A stretch of 64,000 bases of DNA from Deltaproteobacteria bacterium. Lineage in GTDB: Bacteria; UBA10199; JACPAL01. Under the pieces are notes generated by a model. It was not told the DNA's origin, searched no databases, and was given only the letters and a program-made list of their open reading frames with translations. The DNA lies in the NCBI GenBank assembly GCA_016180845.1, contig JACPAK010000003.1, positions 211,186 to 275,185 of the forward strand. Reading direction: 5' to 3'. Shown here in pieces: positions 31,870-41,782 of the stretch. Each line of letters starts with the position of its first letter. Within the stretch, counting starts at the first letter, position 1. The position numbers and the translations under genes were made by a program.

Positions 31870-33954
31870 ATGACTATTAAAATGAGAGGATCGTTATTCG
31901 TTGGAAGTTATTTTGTCATGTTCCTTTTACTTGCTCTCAGCGCCTCAGGCGGCATCTGGGGCTGCGGAAGTACAGGAGCGACTCGAGGGACTACTGGAAC
32001 CACTGATGGTGGAACCGGCGAAACAGAGGCGGGCGTCGCCAGTGTTTCTTCTCTTCAGACGATCCCCTCAGCAGACGTCAGTAGTCTCGATCCTAGTTTA
32101 AAATCAGCCTCCTCCAGCTCTGCTCTGAAAATGAAATCTACCGCTATCAGCGAGTCCGAAGGGTTTTCACGCCACGGGTGCGAGGCCGATATGCATAAGA
32201 GGGAGGCGATTCGCATCACAGGGGAGGCGGAGATATCCAAATGTTACATCAAGGCGATGGAAAAACTGGATCTGATCGAAATCGGAGATGAGGTCTACAA
32301 CTATTACGTGATCAAGCCGGAGATGGAATTCGAGGATGCCCCTCCAAGTCTGAAGGCACAGGCCGATGGTGAAGATATCTGTGACACAATTTCGGATGAT
32401 GACACGGAAAAGAAGAAGGCCTGTGAGTCTGGTGAAATCGACACAGGGGCCCCTGAAGAGATCAAGGCCCGGTGTGGGATTTTTTCCGGCGATCTCCGTT
32501 GCGACCTCTGCTTCAATGGAGCATTGGAAGAAGAGATGCACTATAAAGGCGATGGCGCGATTTACACCGGGGGTGTCAGACATCAATTTACTGATTTCGG
32601 CAGTGAGGTGGAAAAAGGCAAAATCGATGTGACAATTAACCTGGGGACCACTGGAAAGATCAAAGACGGTCTTTTTGATGCCGGAACCGATGGCAAGGCG
32701 GAAGTCACTGCCTGCATGGATGGCCGTTGGGGGACCGGTTGCATGAGCGTCGAGGCGAATGCCACTGAATTTGTCCTCGGCGGTGTCTTCAGCGGGAGTT
32801 ATACAGACTTCGATGGTTTCACGACATCATTTGAAGGAAAGGCGAAGGCGATCCTGACCGCCACCGATGGCTGCGCAAAATTCCAATTCAAAGGCGCACC
32901 TCCCTCCTGGCCTGTGGCAAATATGATCCCACCGGGGATGGCCCAGAAGGATGTTGAAAATTTCCTGAAGAACTTTAACCTTGAATGCGCCAATTGTAAT
33001 ATCACGGCGACGAACTATAAAACGATCCGGCTCTGCCCGAATACAAAGTTCGACCCAGCTGATACCACCGATCGGGACGCCCCCATGGTCCTGGCAAACG
33101 CCGATGGAACTTGTGCAGAGGTAACCCATATCGATACGGGATGCTTCTTGATCTCAAACGCACTCAATGAGGGACAATCAGGAACAAAAATCACGCAAAC
33201 CTTCCTGAAAGTCGCCTGCTCCAAAACGACTGTCGGATCGCGGTGTGCTGATTTTAACGTGAGCGCGCTGACCGCCGACGTCAGCGACCTCGGTTTCCAG
33301 AGGAACTGGGATTGCTCCGGTGACTTCAAAACGGTCGACTTCTCGAGTGTCACCAATGAAAAGTTGGAAGAGGCCTTCGGCGAATGTTTTGCGATTGAGG
33401 AGAAGCTGTTTGATAACGAAGGAATGGGCGGTAATAACTGCATGGAGGCCGAGCAGTTTGATGAAGTCGAAGAGTTTACCGATGATGGTGGTAAAAACTT
33501 CGGCAACTGTGGTGGAGAATATGTCAAGACCTCCGGCGGCTGCCCCGCCAGTGTCCCGGATAAATTATGGGTCGACCCTATCGATCCGACGAATGGGAAA
33601 TACTGTGTGATGACCGCGGACAATACCTGTCTTGAATTCACGGTCAATGGAACCTCGACCGGTACTGTTTCGCTCTCGATGGGGAGTGGCACATCGATCA
33701 CTTCAATTAATTACGACAGTGGTTTTACGACAGCAACCGTGGTCTTCTCCGCTACGTCAGGCGGTTCGACTACCACTTGCACCAACGTGCATTCAATCAA
33801 CAAACCGACGTTCGAAAAACAGGATGCCTTCAACCCGGATGACGCCGATGGACCTCCGAAGGCCTGCACGGATCAATTCGGCCCTGATGTGTCGGAGCAG
33901 GAGTGTCGCGCCTTTTGCACTCAGGCAGATGACCCGTGTAGTGTAAGAGACTAG
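31870..33954 (+). CDS. Cys-rich lipoprotein 2, paralog of the 28287 gene; function unknown
   Basis: 694 residues with a lipoprotein signal ending IWGC (Cys32, the same position as in the paralog). It aligns with the 28287 protein along its whole length but lacks the GQPPSG linker and has a more acidic middle region. Shared landmarks include GCEADMHK, NLGTTGKIKDG versus DLGTDGKVTDG, TDGCAKFQFKGAPP, NYKTIRLCPNTKFDP, ADGTCAEVTHIDTGCF and GPPKACTDQFG. About 30 cysteines point to a disulfide-rich surface or periplasmic protein. AAGGAG sits 6 bases before the ATG. A sigma-54-type promoter lies upstream and a perfect terminator downstream. No enzyme motif is recognised. Confidence 0.8.
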   Translation: MTIKMRGSLFVGSYFVMFLLLALSASGGIWGCGSTGATRGTTGTTDGGTGETEAGVASVSSLQTIPSADVSSLDPSLKSASSSSALKMKSTAISESEGFSRHGCEADMHKREAIRITGEAEISKCYIKAMEKLDLIEIGDEVYNYYVIKPEMEFEDAPPSLKAQADGEDICDTISDDDTEKKKACESGEIDTGAPEEIKARCGIFSGDLRCDLCFNGALEEEMHYKGDGAIYTGGVRHQFTDFGSEVEKGKIDVTINLGTTGKIKDGLFDAGTDGKAEVTACMDGRWGTGCMSVEANATEFVLGGVFSGSYTDFDGFTTSFEGKAKAILTATDGCAKFQFKGAPPSWPVANMIPPGMAQKDVENFLKNFNLECANCNITATNYKTIRLCPNTKFDPADTTDRDAPMVLANADGTCAEVTHIDTGCFLISNALNEGQSGTKITQTFLKVACSKTTVGSRCADFNVSALTADVSDLGFQRNWDCSGDFKTVDFSSVTNEKLEEAFGECFAIEEKLFDNEGMGGNNCMEAEQFDEVEEFTDDGGKNFGNCGGEYVKTSGGCPASVPDKLWVDPIDPTNGKYCVMTADNTCLEFTVNGTSTGTVSLSMGSGTSITSINYDSGFTTATVVFSATSGGSTTTCTNVHSINKPTFEKQDAFNPDDADGPPKACTDQFGPDVSEQECRAFCTQADDPCSVRD

Positions 33955-33981
33955 TTGATTAAACCTGCAAGCCTGAATAAA

Positions 33982-35405
<1,424 letters not shown>

Positions 35406-35417
35406 AAGAGCAAAAAG

Positions 35418-37118
35418 ATGCCACATAATTGGCGCTGGAAAGCCGGCACTACCCTCTTTCTGATCCTCCTATCACTCTATTTTCTGATCCCTACCCTCAC
35501 ACACCTTCATGAGAAAGAGGCGTGGTATACGGCTCTCTTCCCGAAGGAAGAGATTAAACTCGGATTGGATCTTCAAGGGGGGATCTATGTAGAGCTCGAA
35601 GTGGTCCTCGAAGATGCCGTGAAGAACCGTTCCGATCTGATTGCGAGCGAAATGGAACGCCTTCTTCGCCAGGAATCTTTCGCACCGGAAAAAACAGAAC
35701 GGGTCCCGGAAACCTCCCAGATCCGGATCCTCCTTAAAAAAGAGGAGGACCAGCAGGCGATCTCGAAATGGATCGGAGAAAATTACCAGCAGGTCCTCCG
35801 AGAGATCGCCTCCACCGAACCAAAAAACATTCTCGTCGATTTCACCGAAGACTTCCTGCGCCAGACAAAAGAGCTGGCGGTCAAACAGGCCCTGGAGAAT
35901 ATCCGTCACCGGATCGATCGCTATGGGGTAACGGAACCTTCGATTACCCGTCTTGGCTCGAATCGGATATCGATCGAGCTCCCGGGGATGTCCGATCCGG
36001 AACGCGCGATGAATCTGATCAAAAAGTCGGGGAGACTTGAGTTCAAGATTGTCAATGAATCGGTCCCCGACGAAGAGGTCCGAAAAATGGTTGCCGAGGC
36101 ACGAGAGTCCTTGAAGCTCGGTGACGACTACACAGAAGAGACCGTCCTGAAAATCAATGAGAGCCTGAAGGGGAAAATTTCTCACGAGGATGAGGTCCTC
36201 TTTGAGGTTCAATATGATGCGATTACCAAAAAAATCGTCGGGGGAATTCCGTATCTTTTAAAGAAAAAGGCAGAGGTGACAGGGGATATGTTGAAAAATG
36301 CCCAGGTCAATGTCCAAAACAATGAGCCTTATGTGAGTCTCTCCTTTAATGCGCTTGGGACCAAGCTCTTCGGAGAGCTGACGAAGGCCAACGTCGGCAA
36401 ACGACTTGCCATCGTTCTCGACGGAAATGTCAGCAAGGCACCGGTGATCAAGAGCGAAATCCCATCGGGAGAGGCCCAAATCACCCTCGGAATGGCTAAC
36501 TATCAATCGCTCATCCGAGAGGCTGAGGACCTGACGCTTGTCTTGAGGGAAGGGGCCCTCCCTGCCCGCATGAAGGAATTGACGAAGACAGTTGTCGGAC
36601 CTTCTCTGGGGGCCGATTCGATCCGCATGGGTGTCCGAACCAGTCTCATCGCCGGTCTCCTTGTGGTGCTCTTTATGATAATCTACTATCGCCTTTCAGG
36701 CGTTCTGGCGGACATCTCCCTCCTGCTGAATATGCTGTTTATTTTGGGTATCCTGGCCATGTTTCAGGCAACGCTCACACTCCCCGGCATTGCGGGCATC
36801 GTACTGACGATCGGGATGGCGGTCGATGCAAACGTCCTGATCTTTGAGCGGATGAGGGAGGAAGTGCGAGGCGGGAAATCGGCCCGTTCGGCCCTGGAGT
36901 TGGGGTACTCCAATGCGATGAGCGCGATTCTGGATTCAAATATCACGACCTTCCTGGCAGGTGTCGTGCTCTACCAGTTCGGGACAGGACCGATTCGCGG
37001 CTTTGCCGTCACGCTCATGATCGGTATCGTGACAACTCTCTTCACAGCGATCGTCGTGACACGTCTCTTGCAGGATTGGGTTATCCTGGGACTGAAGAAA
37101 GAAAAGGTGAGTGTGTAA
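35418..37118 (+). CDS. secD: Protein translocase subunit SecD
   Basis: Inner-membrane RND-type protein that uses the proton gradient to pull exported proteins out of SecYEG. 566 residues: N-terminal membrane segment, periplasmic P1 domain with LGLDLQGGIYVELEV and the IDRYGVTEPSI/IELPGM signature, and five C-terminal membrane segments containing ARMKELTKTVVGPSLGADSI and GMAVDANVLIFERMREE. A short insertion around GDDYTEETVLK and ITKKIVGGIPYLL lies in P1. It is 12 bases after yajC and separated from secF by 2 bases. Confidence 0.96.
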   Translation: MPHNWRWKAGTTLFLILLSLYFLIPTLTHLHEKEAWYTALFPKEEIKLGLDLQGGIYVELEVVLEDAVKNRSDLIASEMERLLRQESFAPEKTERVPETSQIRILLKKEEDQQAISKWIGENYQQVLREIASTEPKNILVDFTEDFLRQTKELAVKQALENIRHRIDRYGVTEPSITRLGSNRISIELPGMSDPERAMNLIKKSGRLEFKIVNESVPDEEVRKMVAEARESLKLGDDYTEETVLKINESLKGKISHEDEVLFEVQYDAITKKIVGGIPYLLKKKAEVTGDMLKNAQVNVQNNEPYVSLSFNALGTKLFGELTKANVGKRLAIVLDGNVSKAPVIKSEIPSGEAQITLGMANYQSLIREAEDLTLVLREGALPARMKELTKTVVGPSLGADSIRMGVRTSLIAGLLVVLFMIIYYRLSGVLADISLLLNMLFILGILAMFQATLTLPGIAGIVLTIGMAVDANVLIFERMREEVRGGKSARSALELGYSNAMSAILDSNITTFLAGVVLYQFGTGPIRGFAVTLMIGIVTTLFTAIVVTRLLQDWVILGLKKEKVSV

Positions 37119-37120
37119 AT

Positions 37121-38038
37121 ATGTTGGGATTCAAGGAATTCAATTTCAGATTTATTCCGAGGATGTCGCTCTTTATCCTCCTCTCTGTCATTGCGGTGGG
37201 GGGCTCCCTCTATCTTGTCTTTGGGAGGGGTCTTAATTTTGGAACCGACTTCAAAGGGGGAACCCGGCTTCAGTATCGTTTCCAACAACCGGTCACCGAG
37301 GGAGATTTGAGAAAAATCCTGGAGGGTCTTGATCTCGGAGACTTTTCTGTCCAAAAGGTGGGGCGACCGGAGGAAAATCGTGTGGTCGTGAAGATCGAAG
37401 AGAAAGAAGATCTCGAACTCCTTTCCAAGAAAATCCAGGAAAATTTTCAATCCGGCCTCAACAACCCCGACTTCATCCTCGAACAGGAGGAATCGGTTGG
37501 GCCAAAGGCGGGGGCCGATCTCAGAAAGAAGGGAATCCTGGCTATTGTTGTCTCCTGGCTCCTGATGCTTATTTATATCGGCTATCGATTTGATTTCTCC
37601 TTCGCCCCGGGTGCGATCATTGCCCTCATTCATGACGTCCTGATCACTCTGGGAGGGTTTGCCTTAAGCGGCCGCGAGGTCAGTCTTACTGTCGTCGCAG
37701 CGCTCATGACGATTGTCGGTTATTCCGTGAATGATACAATCGTTGTCTACGACCGGATCCGGGAAAATGCCAAAAAGATGGAAAAAATGCCTCTTCGCGA
37801 AATGATCAATCGAAGCATCAATGAGACCCTCTCTCGAACCATCATCACCAATTTTACGGTCCTCCTCGTTGTCATCCTGATCTATATTTTTGGTGAAGGA
37901 GAGTTTCAAAATTTCGGATTCGCCATGGTCATCGGATCGATTTCCGGCACCTATTCAACAATCTTTATCGCCAGTCCCTGTTACATTTTTTTAAAAGAGT
38001 ATGGCCCTCGCATCCAAAAATTTTTCAGAAAATCCTGA
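37121..38038 (+). CDS. secF: Protein translocase subunit SecF
   Basis: Partner of SecD; about 305 residues from the ATG at 37121. It has FIPRMSLFILLSVIAVGGSLYLV (first membrane segment), GTDFKGGTRLQYRF (periplasmic signature), and YSVNDTIVVYDRIRENAK with the conserved Asp of the proton path, then SINETLSRTIITNFTVLLVV. An in-frame start at 37076 would overlap secD and is not needed. AAGGTGA lies about 11 bases before the ATG. recJ begins inside its last 38 bases. Confidence 0.95.
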   Translation: MLGFKEFNFRFIPRMSLFILLSVIAVGGSLYLVFGRGLNFGTDFKGGTRLQYRFQQPVTEGDLRKILEGLDLGDFSVQKVGRPEENRVVVKIEEKEDLELLSKKIQENFQSGLNNPDFILEQEESVGPKAGADLRKKGILAIVVSWLLMLIYIGYRFDFSFAPGAIIALIHDVLITLGGFALSGREVSLTVVAALMTIVGYSVNDTIVVYDRIRENAKKMEKMPLREMINRSINETLSRTIITNFTVLLVVILIYIFGEGEFQNFGFAMVIGSISGTYSTIFIASPCYIFLKEYGPRIQKFFRKS

Positions 38039-39719
38039 CTGGGAAGTCCTTCCCCGAAATCTGGAAAAGGAAAACGAGCTCATAAAGGCGTTGTCTATTA
38101 CACCTTTAACCGCCCATCTCCTGATACAAAGGGGGATTGATTCTCCAGATCTCGCTGACAAATTCCTGAATCCCGACTGGAAGGACCTCCCCGATCTTGA
38201 CCAGATTCCTGATATGGACCGTGCCGTGGAAAGGTTGATCCAGGCCTTTCAGAAGAGGGAACGGATCCTGGTCTACGGAGATTACGATGTCGACGGGATC
38301 ACCGCCACCGCGCAACTTCTTTCTTTCTTCGAAGAATTGGGACATCCGATCGAGTCTCATATCCCTCACCGTATCGACGAGGGGTATGGGCTTAATATCG
38401 ATTCCTTGAAAAAAATCCTGGCCCAAAAACCGGTCTCCCTGCTCGTAACCGTCGATACCGGAACCAATGCCCATCAGGAAATCGCCTACCTGAAGGAAAG
38501 AAAAATCGATGTGATCGTCATTGACCATCATCAAACGCCGGAAACCCGCCCTCCTGTGATTGCCCTTCTGAATCCGAAACTCCCCGGTTCGCGATTTCAG
38601 GAGCCAGTCTGTTCTGCCGGACTCGTTTTTCTTCTTCTGCTTTCCTTGAGGGCCGAATTACGCCGACGCGGGTTTCAGGCCACACCAAACTTGAGACGTT
38701 ATCTGGATCTTGCCTGTTTGGGAACTATTGCCGATATCGTCCCGCTCACAGGGGTGAATCGTCTGCTCGTCAAGGGAGGACTCAAGGAGATCGCAGAGAC
38801 AAAAAGGCCCGGGCTCATTGCCCTGCTGGAAAAATCCCAAACCAAACCTCCTCTTCGTATCGGCTCCGTGAGCTTCCGCCTGATCCCGAGACTGAACGCC
38901 GCCGGAAGAATCGCCAATCCAAACCTCGCCCTCGAGCTGCTTTTGGAAAAAGGTTGGGAACGTGCTGAGCTTCTGGCCGATGAGCTCGAACAGTTGAACC
39001 GCCAGAGACAAAAGATTGAGGAGGATGTCTTGACCGAGGCGCTTCAGATGCTTGCCAACAACCCTTCGCCTAAAAATGGAATCGTTGTCGCCAAGTCAGG
39101 ATGGCACCTTGGAGTTGTCGGGATCGTTGCGGCACGATTGGTTGAAAAATTTAATCGTCCCTCGATCGTCCTCTCTCTTGAAAATGGGTTGGGAAGAGGC
39201 TCGGCCCGTACTGTGCCGGGATTTTCTGTTTATAATGCCTTGCAACAGATCAAGGATCTGATGGTCCGTTTCGGTGGTCACCATCAAGCGGCAGGAATCA
39301 CGCTGAAGGAAGAGAACTTGAAAACCTTTTCAGAGCGTTTTGATCAGGTCACCGGATCCCTCCTCAACTCCTCCCCTCCCCGCTTGAGTATTGACGCCCT
39401 TATCTCCCTTCAGGAGATCAATTTTTCCCTCGTCCATGAACTCTCCCTTCTTGAACCTTACGGCCCCGGAAATCATGAACCGCTTTTTGCGACCCATCCG
39501 GTATCCTTCTCCGCCTGTCGGATTGTCGGAGAAAACCATTTGAAGGGGAAACTGGTTCAAAACGAGGCTGAACGAGAAACAATCGGTTTTGATTTTGGAC
39601 ACTACCTCAAGCAGGCCTCATCGGGCCTTCTGCATCGTATTGCCTTCGGCATCCAGACAAATCATTGGAATGGAATTGATTCGATCCAACTGGTGTTGAA
39701 AGAGATCAATTTAATATAA
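38001..39719 (+). CDS. recJ: Single-strand-specific 5'-3' exonuclease RecJ
   Basis: DHH-family nuclease used in recombination and mismatch repair. Motifs: DYDVDGIT (94-101), IDHHQTP (174-180, the DHH signature), the DHHA1 motif FGGHHQAAG near 427, SGWHLGVVGIVAARL and LIPRLNAAGRI. Motif II reads VDTGTNAHQEI, where VDCG or VDNG is more common. 572 residues, normal length. It overlaps secF by 38 bases and its stop TAA (39717-39719) is the first three bases of a 149-bp inverted-repeat element. Confidence 0.95.
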   Translation: MALASKNFSENPDWEVLPRNLEKENELIKALSITPLTAHLLIQRGIDSPDLADKFLNPDWKDLPDLDQIPDMDRAVERLIQAFQKRERILVYGDYDVDGITATAQLLSFFEELGHPIESHIPHRIDEGYGLNIDSLKKILAQKPVSLLVTVDTGTNAHQEIAYLKERKIDVIVIDHHQTPETRPPVIALLNPKLPGSRFQEPVCSAGLVFLLLLSLRAELRRRGFQATPNLRRYLDLACLGTIADIVPLTGVNRLLVKGGLKEIAETKRPGLIALLEKSQTKPPLRIGSVSFRLIPRLNAAGRIANPNLALELLLEKGWERAELLADELEQLNRQRQKIEEDVLTEALQMLANNPSPKNGIVVAKSGWHLGVVGIVAARLVEKFNRPSIVLSLENGLGRGSARTVPGFSVYNALQQIKDLMVRFGGHHQAAGITLKEENLKTFSERFDQVTGSLLNSSPPRLSIDALISLQEINFSLVHELSLLEPYGPGNHEPLFATHPVSFSACRIVGENHLKGKLVQNEAERETIGFDFGHYLKQASSGLLHRIAFGIQTNHWNGIDSIQLVLKEINLI

Positions 39720-39865
39720 ATCCCCCCTCAAATCAGAGTCACTTAACTCCTCAACCCCCCTTTGTTAAAGTGGGGTTCCTTTCCTGCCCATCGTAGATAT
39801 GAGGGCCGCCCCACTTTGAAAAAGGGGGGCAGATGAAATCCAGGTGACCATGGTGGGGGGATTTA
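39717..39865. repeat. 149-bp inverted-repeat element abutting recJ
   Basis: TAAATCCCCCC (39717-39727) and GGGGGGATTTA (39855-39865) are perfect 11-bp inverted ends. Two internal copies, 39755-39775 and 39809-39829, are inverted and match at 19 of 21 bases (CCCCACTTTG...AAAGGGGGG type). The remainder of the 285-bp gap (39866-40004) holds an AT-rich stretch and the phasin-like promoter. No coding capacity. Confidence 0.75.
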
Positions 39866-39940
39866 TCTGTGGGATTTATTTTTTAACCTATTGATTTTAA
39901 TATATATTTAATATTTTATAACGCATCGCATAAAATAATA

Positions 39941-39968
39941 TTGACAATTTAACGCGACGTGTTAAAAG
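39941..39968 (+). promoter_or_regulatory. Promoter with operator-like palindrome for the phasin-like gene
   Basis: A perfect -35 TTGACA (39941-39946) is followed after 16 bases by TAAAAG (39963-39968). The spacer holds TTAACGCGACGTGTTAA (39949-39965), a palindrome with 7 of 8 pairs matching. A weaker copy, ATAACGCATCGCATAAA, lies just upstream (about 39918-39934). The arrangement suits repression by a dimeric TetR-like regulator; its identity is unknown. Confidence 0.55.
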
Positions 39969-40004
39969 AGAATCAGAATCGAAAAATAAAAAAGGAGACC
40001 CAAA

Positions 40005-40451
40005 ATGGCCAAGCTCAAAAACAAACAAACACAGAAGGCGCAGGGGTTAATCGATCTCCTCCTCCGTCTGGAGGTAGAGGCTGAAAAACTGGTCCGCCGA
40101 CTGGTTGAAAAGACAGAGCAGTCGTCTCGTGAACTCAAAGGACAGATCTCTGAAATCGTCGAAGAGATTCGAGACAAAGGAATCTACTCAGTTGCCTCTG
40201 AGAAAGGCGAAGACTTACGAAAGGTTGCCGATCAGGTCATCCTCCGAGCAAAAGAGCTGCAGTTTGGCAGCTTCAATCGGGACCAACTGATCCGAGAGGC
40301 GAAAAGGAACCTTGAGGATGTCGTTGGCAAGATTCAATCACAAGTTTTCTCTGTTTTAAGTATTCCGTCCCAGAATGATGTGGTCAGGCTTTCACGCCGG
40401 ATCACCACTCTGGAGAAACGGATGAGTAAGATCAAGCGGAAAGCCGCTTAG
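40005..40451 (+). CDS. Phasin-like coiled-coil protein
   Basis: 148 residues, almost wholly helical and charged, with no signal peptide. The layout fits PhaF/PhaI-type phasins: an amphipathic helical body and a C-terminal SQNDVVRLSRRITTLEKRMSKI segment, like the (S)RxDVxxLxxRIxxLE end of those proteins. Phasins coat polyhydroxyalkanoate granules. No PHA synthase is in the window, so a general coiled-coil role is possible. AAAGGAGA lies 9 bases before the ATG. The upstream promoter carries an operator-like palindrome. Confidence 0.65.
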   Translation: MAKLKNKQTQKAQGLIDLLLRLEVEAEKLVRRLVEKTEQSSRELKGQISEIVEEIRDKGIYSVASEKGEDLRKVADQVILRAKELQFGSFNRDQLIREAKRNLEDVVGKIQSQVFSVLSIPSQNDVVRLSRRITTLEKRMSKIKRKAA

Positions 40452-40470
40452 GATCACCCACATAACCCGC

Positions 40471-40514
40471 AACCTTGCCCGATTGACCGCTTGGGGAAAT
40501 CGGGCGGGGTTGTT
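40471..40514 (+). terminator. Intrinsic terminator after the phasin-like gene
   Basis: AACCTTGCCCGATT (40471-40484) pairs fully with AATCGGGCGGGGTT (40498-40511), two pairs being G-T, across a 13-base loop; GTTTCT follows. It separates the phasin-like gene from queC. Confidence 0.75.
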
Positions 40515-40568
40515 TCTCCCCCCTCCCCCCTTGCAATGCCAAATTGAATTCTGCTAGTGAATCCACCA

Positions 40569-41222
40569 ATGGAGAAATCAATCTTAATCCTCTCCGGCGG
40601 CTTGGATTCAACCGTCTCCTCATTCATTGCAAAAGAGAAAACAACACCGATTCTGGCGCTGACATTTGATTATGGTCAAAGGGCGGCCAAACGCGAGATC
40701 GGGGCTGCTTCAAAAGTTGCACAAAAACTAGGCGTAGAGCACCGGATCATGTCACTTGGGTGGTTAGCCGAAATCACGAAAACCTCCCTCGTGAATCGAA
40801 GAGAAAAGATCCCAATATTGAATGAAAAAGAGCTCGACGATGTTGACCGTACCCTTCAGACCGCCAAGGCGGTCTGGGTTCCGAATCGCAACGGTGTTTT
40901 TTTAAACATTGCCGCCGCCTTTGCCGAGGCCCTGGAGGCCTCTCTTCTCGTCACAGGATTCAACGCCGAAGAGGGGATCACCTTCCCTGACAACAGCGCC
41001 CCCTTCAGTCGCGCCGCCGATGATTTCTTCTGGTTCTCGACACTCAACAAGGTGAAGGTCACCAGTTTCACGCAAGGCATGACAAAGGTCGAGATTGCAA
41101 AAAAAGGGAAAGAGCTCGGGATCAATTTTAACGAAATTTGGTTTTGTTACGAGGGCGGGGAAAAGCGGTGTGGTGTTTGCGAGTCCTGTCAGAGATCGCT
41201 GAGGGCGTTCCGAGAGTTATGA
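40569..41222 (+). CDS. queC: 7-cyano-7-deazaguanine (preQ0) synthase QueC
   Basis: Converts 7-carboxy-7-deazaguanine to preQ0 with ATP and ammonia. The PP-loop SGGLDST (8-14 from the ATG at 40569), FDYGQRAAKRE, VPNRNGVFLNIAAAFAE, FNAEEGITFPDNS and the zinc cysteines in CYEGGEKRCGVCESCQRS are all present. A GTG at 40557 is an alternative start; neither has a clear ribosome site. Its TGA overlaps the ATG of the next gene (ATGA), so queC, the DUF366 gene, queE and dgt form one operon. Confidence 0.95.
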   Translation: MEKSILILSGGLDSTVSSFIAKEKTTPILALTFDYGQRAAKREIGAASKVAQKLGVEHRIMSLGWLAEITKTSLVNRREKIPILNEKELDDVDRTLQTAKAVWVPNRNGVFLNIAAAFAEALEASLLVTGFNAEEGITFPDNSAPFSRAADDFFWFSTLNKVKVTSFTQGMTKVEIAKKGKELGINFNEIWFCYEGGEKRCGVCESCQRSLRAFREL

Positions 41223-41782
41223 AAATCTACTGGGTTGACCAATCCATCAACTACGACGGCAGCCAACTCACCCCTCATTGGATCTTTAAAAACTTCAATC
41301 TCGTCGGGAATGCGATGGTCGCCTTTGTCGGTGGCTGTCGTGTTTCGCCAGAACATATGGTCGACCTCGCCGACCTAAAAGAGGGTAAGACCATTTACAG
41401 TGAGAAGATGCTCCATTTCATCGCTGAGTTTTTTGATAAAAACCTCTCTGAAACGATTCTCCTCCAGAGGCTTTTTGTCAGCTTGGTCCAGCAGGAGATC
41501 GTTTATCGAGCGAAAACGACAACGCTCATCCGGGCAGGAAATGATCTCTTCGATGGAGAAGCCAAACTTTCTGTTTCGATTGCCACTGCCTCTCCGGTCT
41601 CAACCCTGATGCACTACGGAATCAATATCTCCTCGCAAAATACACCGGTCAAAACAAAGGGGCTTGCCGATTACGCCATTGATCCAAAGACATTTGCCAT
41701 CTCCCTGCTCGAAACGATGAAAAACGAAATGGAAACTGTCGCTACCGCACGCTCCAAGGTGAGGGCTGTTCATGGAAGCTAA
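41219..41782 (+). CDS. DUF366 family protein
   Basis: 187 residues beginning MKIYWVDQSINYDGSQLTPHWIFKNF, which is typical of DUF366 (PF04017). HFIAEFFDKNLSETILLQRLFVSLVQQE and the later GINISSQNTPV segment also fit as I remember the family. The start at 41219 is set by the ATGA overlap with queC. It overlaps queE by 11 bases. Being locked between queC and queE argues for a part in deazaguanine metabolism, but no biochemical role is known to me. No signal or membrane segment. Confidence 0.82.
   Translation: MKIYWVDQSINYDGSQLTPHWIFKNFNLVGNAMVAFVGGCRVSPEHMVDLADLKEGKTIYSEKMLHFIAEFFDKNLSETILLQRLFVSLVQQEIVYRAKTTTLIRAGNDLFDGEAKLSVSIATASPVSTLMHYGINISSQNTPVKTKGLADYAIDPKTFAISLLETMKNEMETVATARSKVRAVHGS

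Noticed and set aside
40512..40568. preQ1 riboswitch before queC
   Set aside because: No preQ1-I or -II pattern is visible in the short leader; only a C-rich run follows the terminator.
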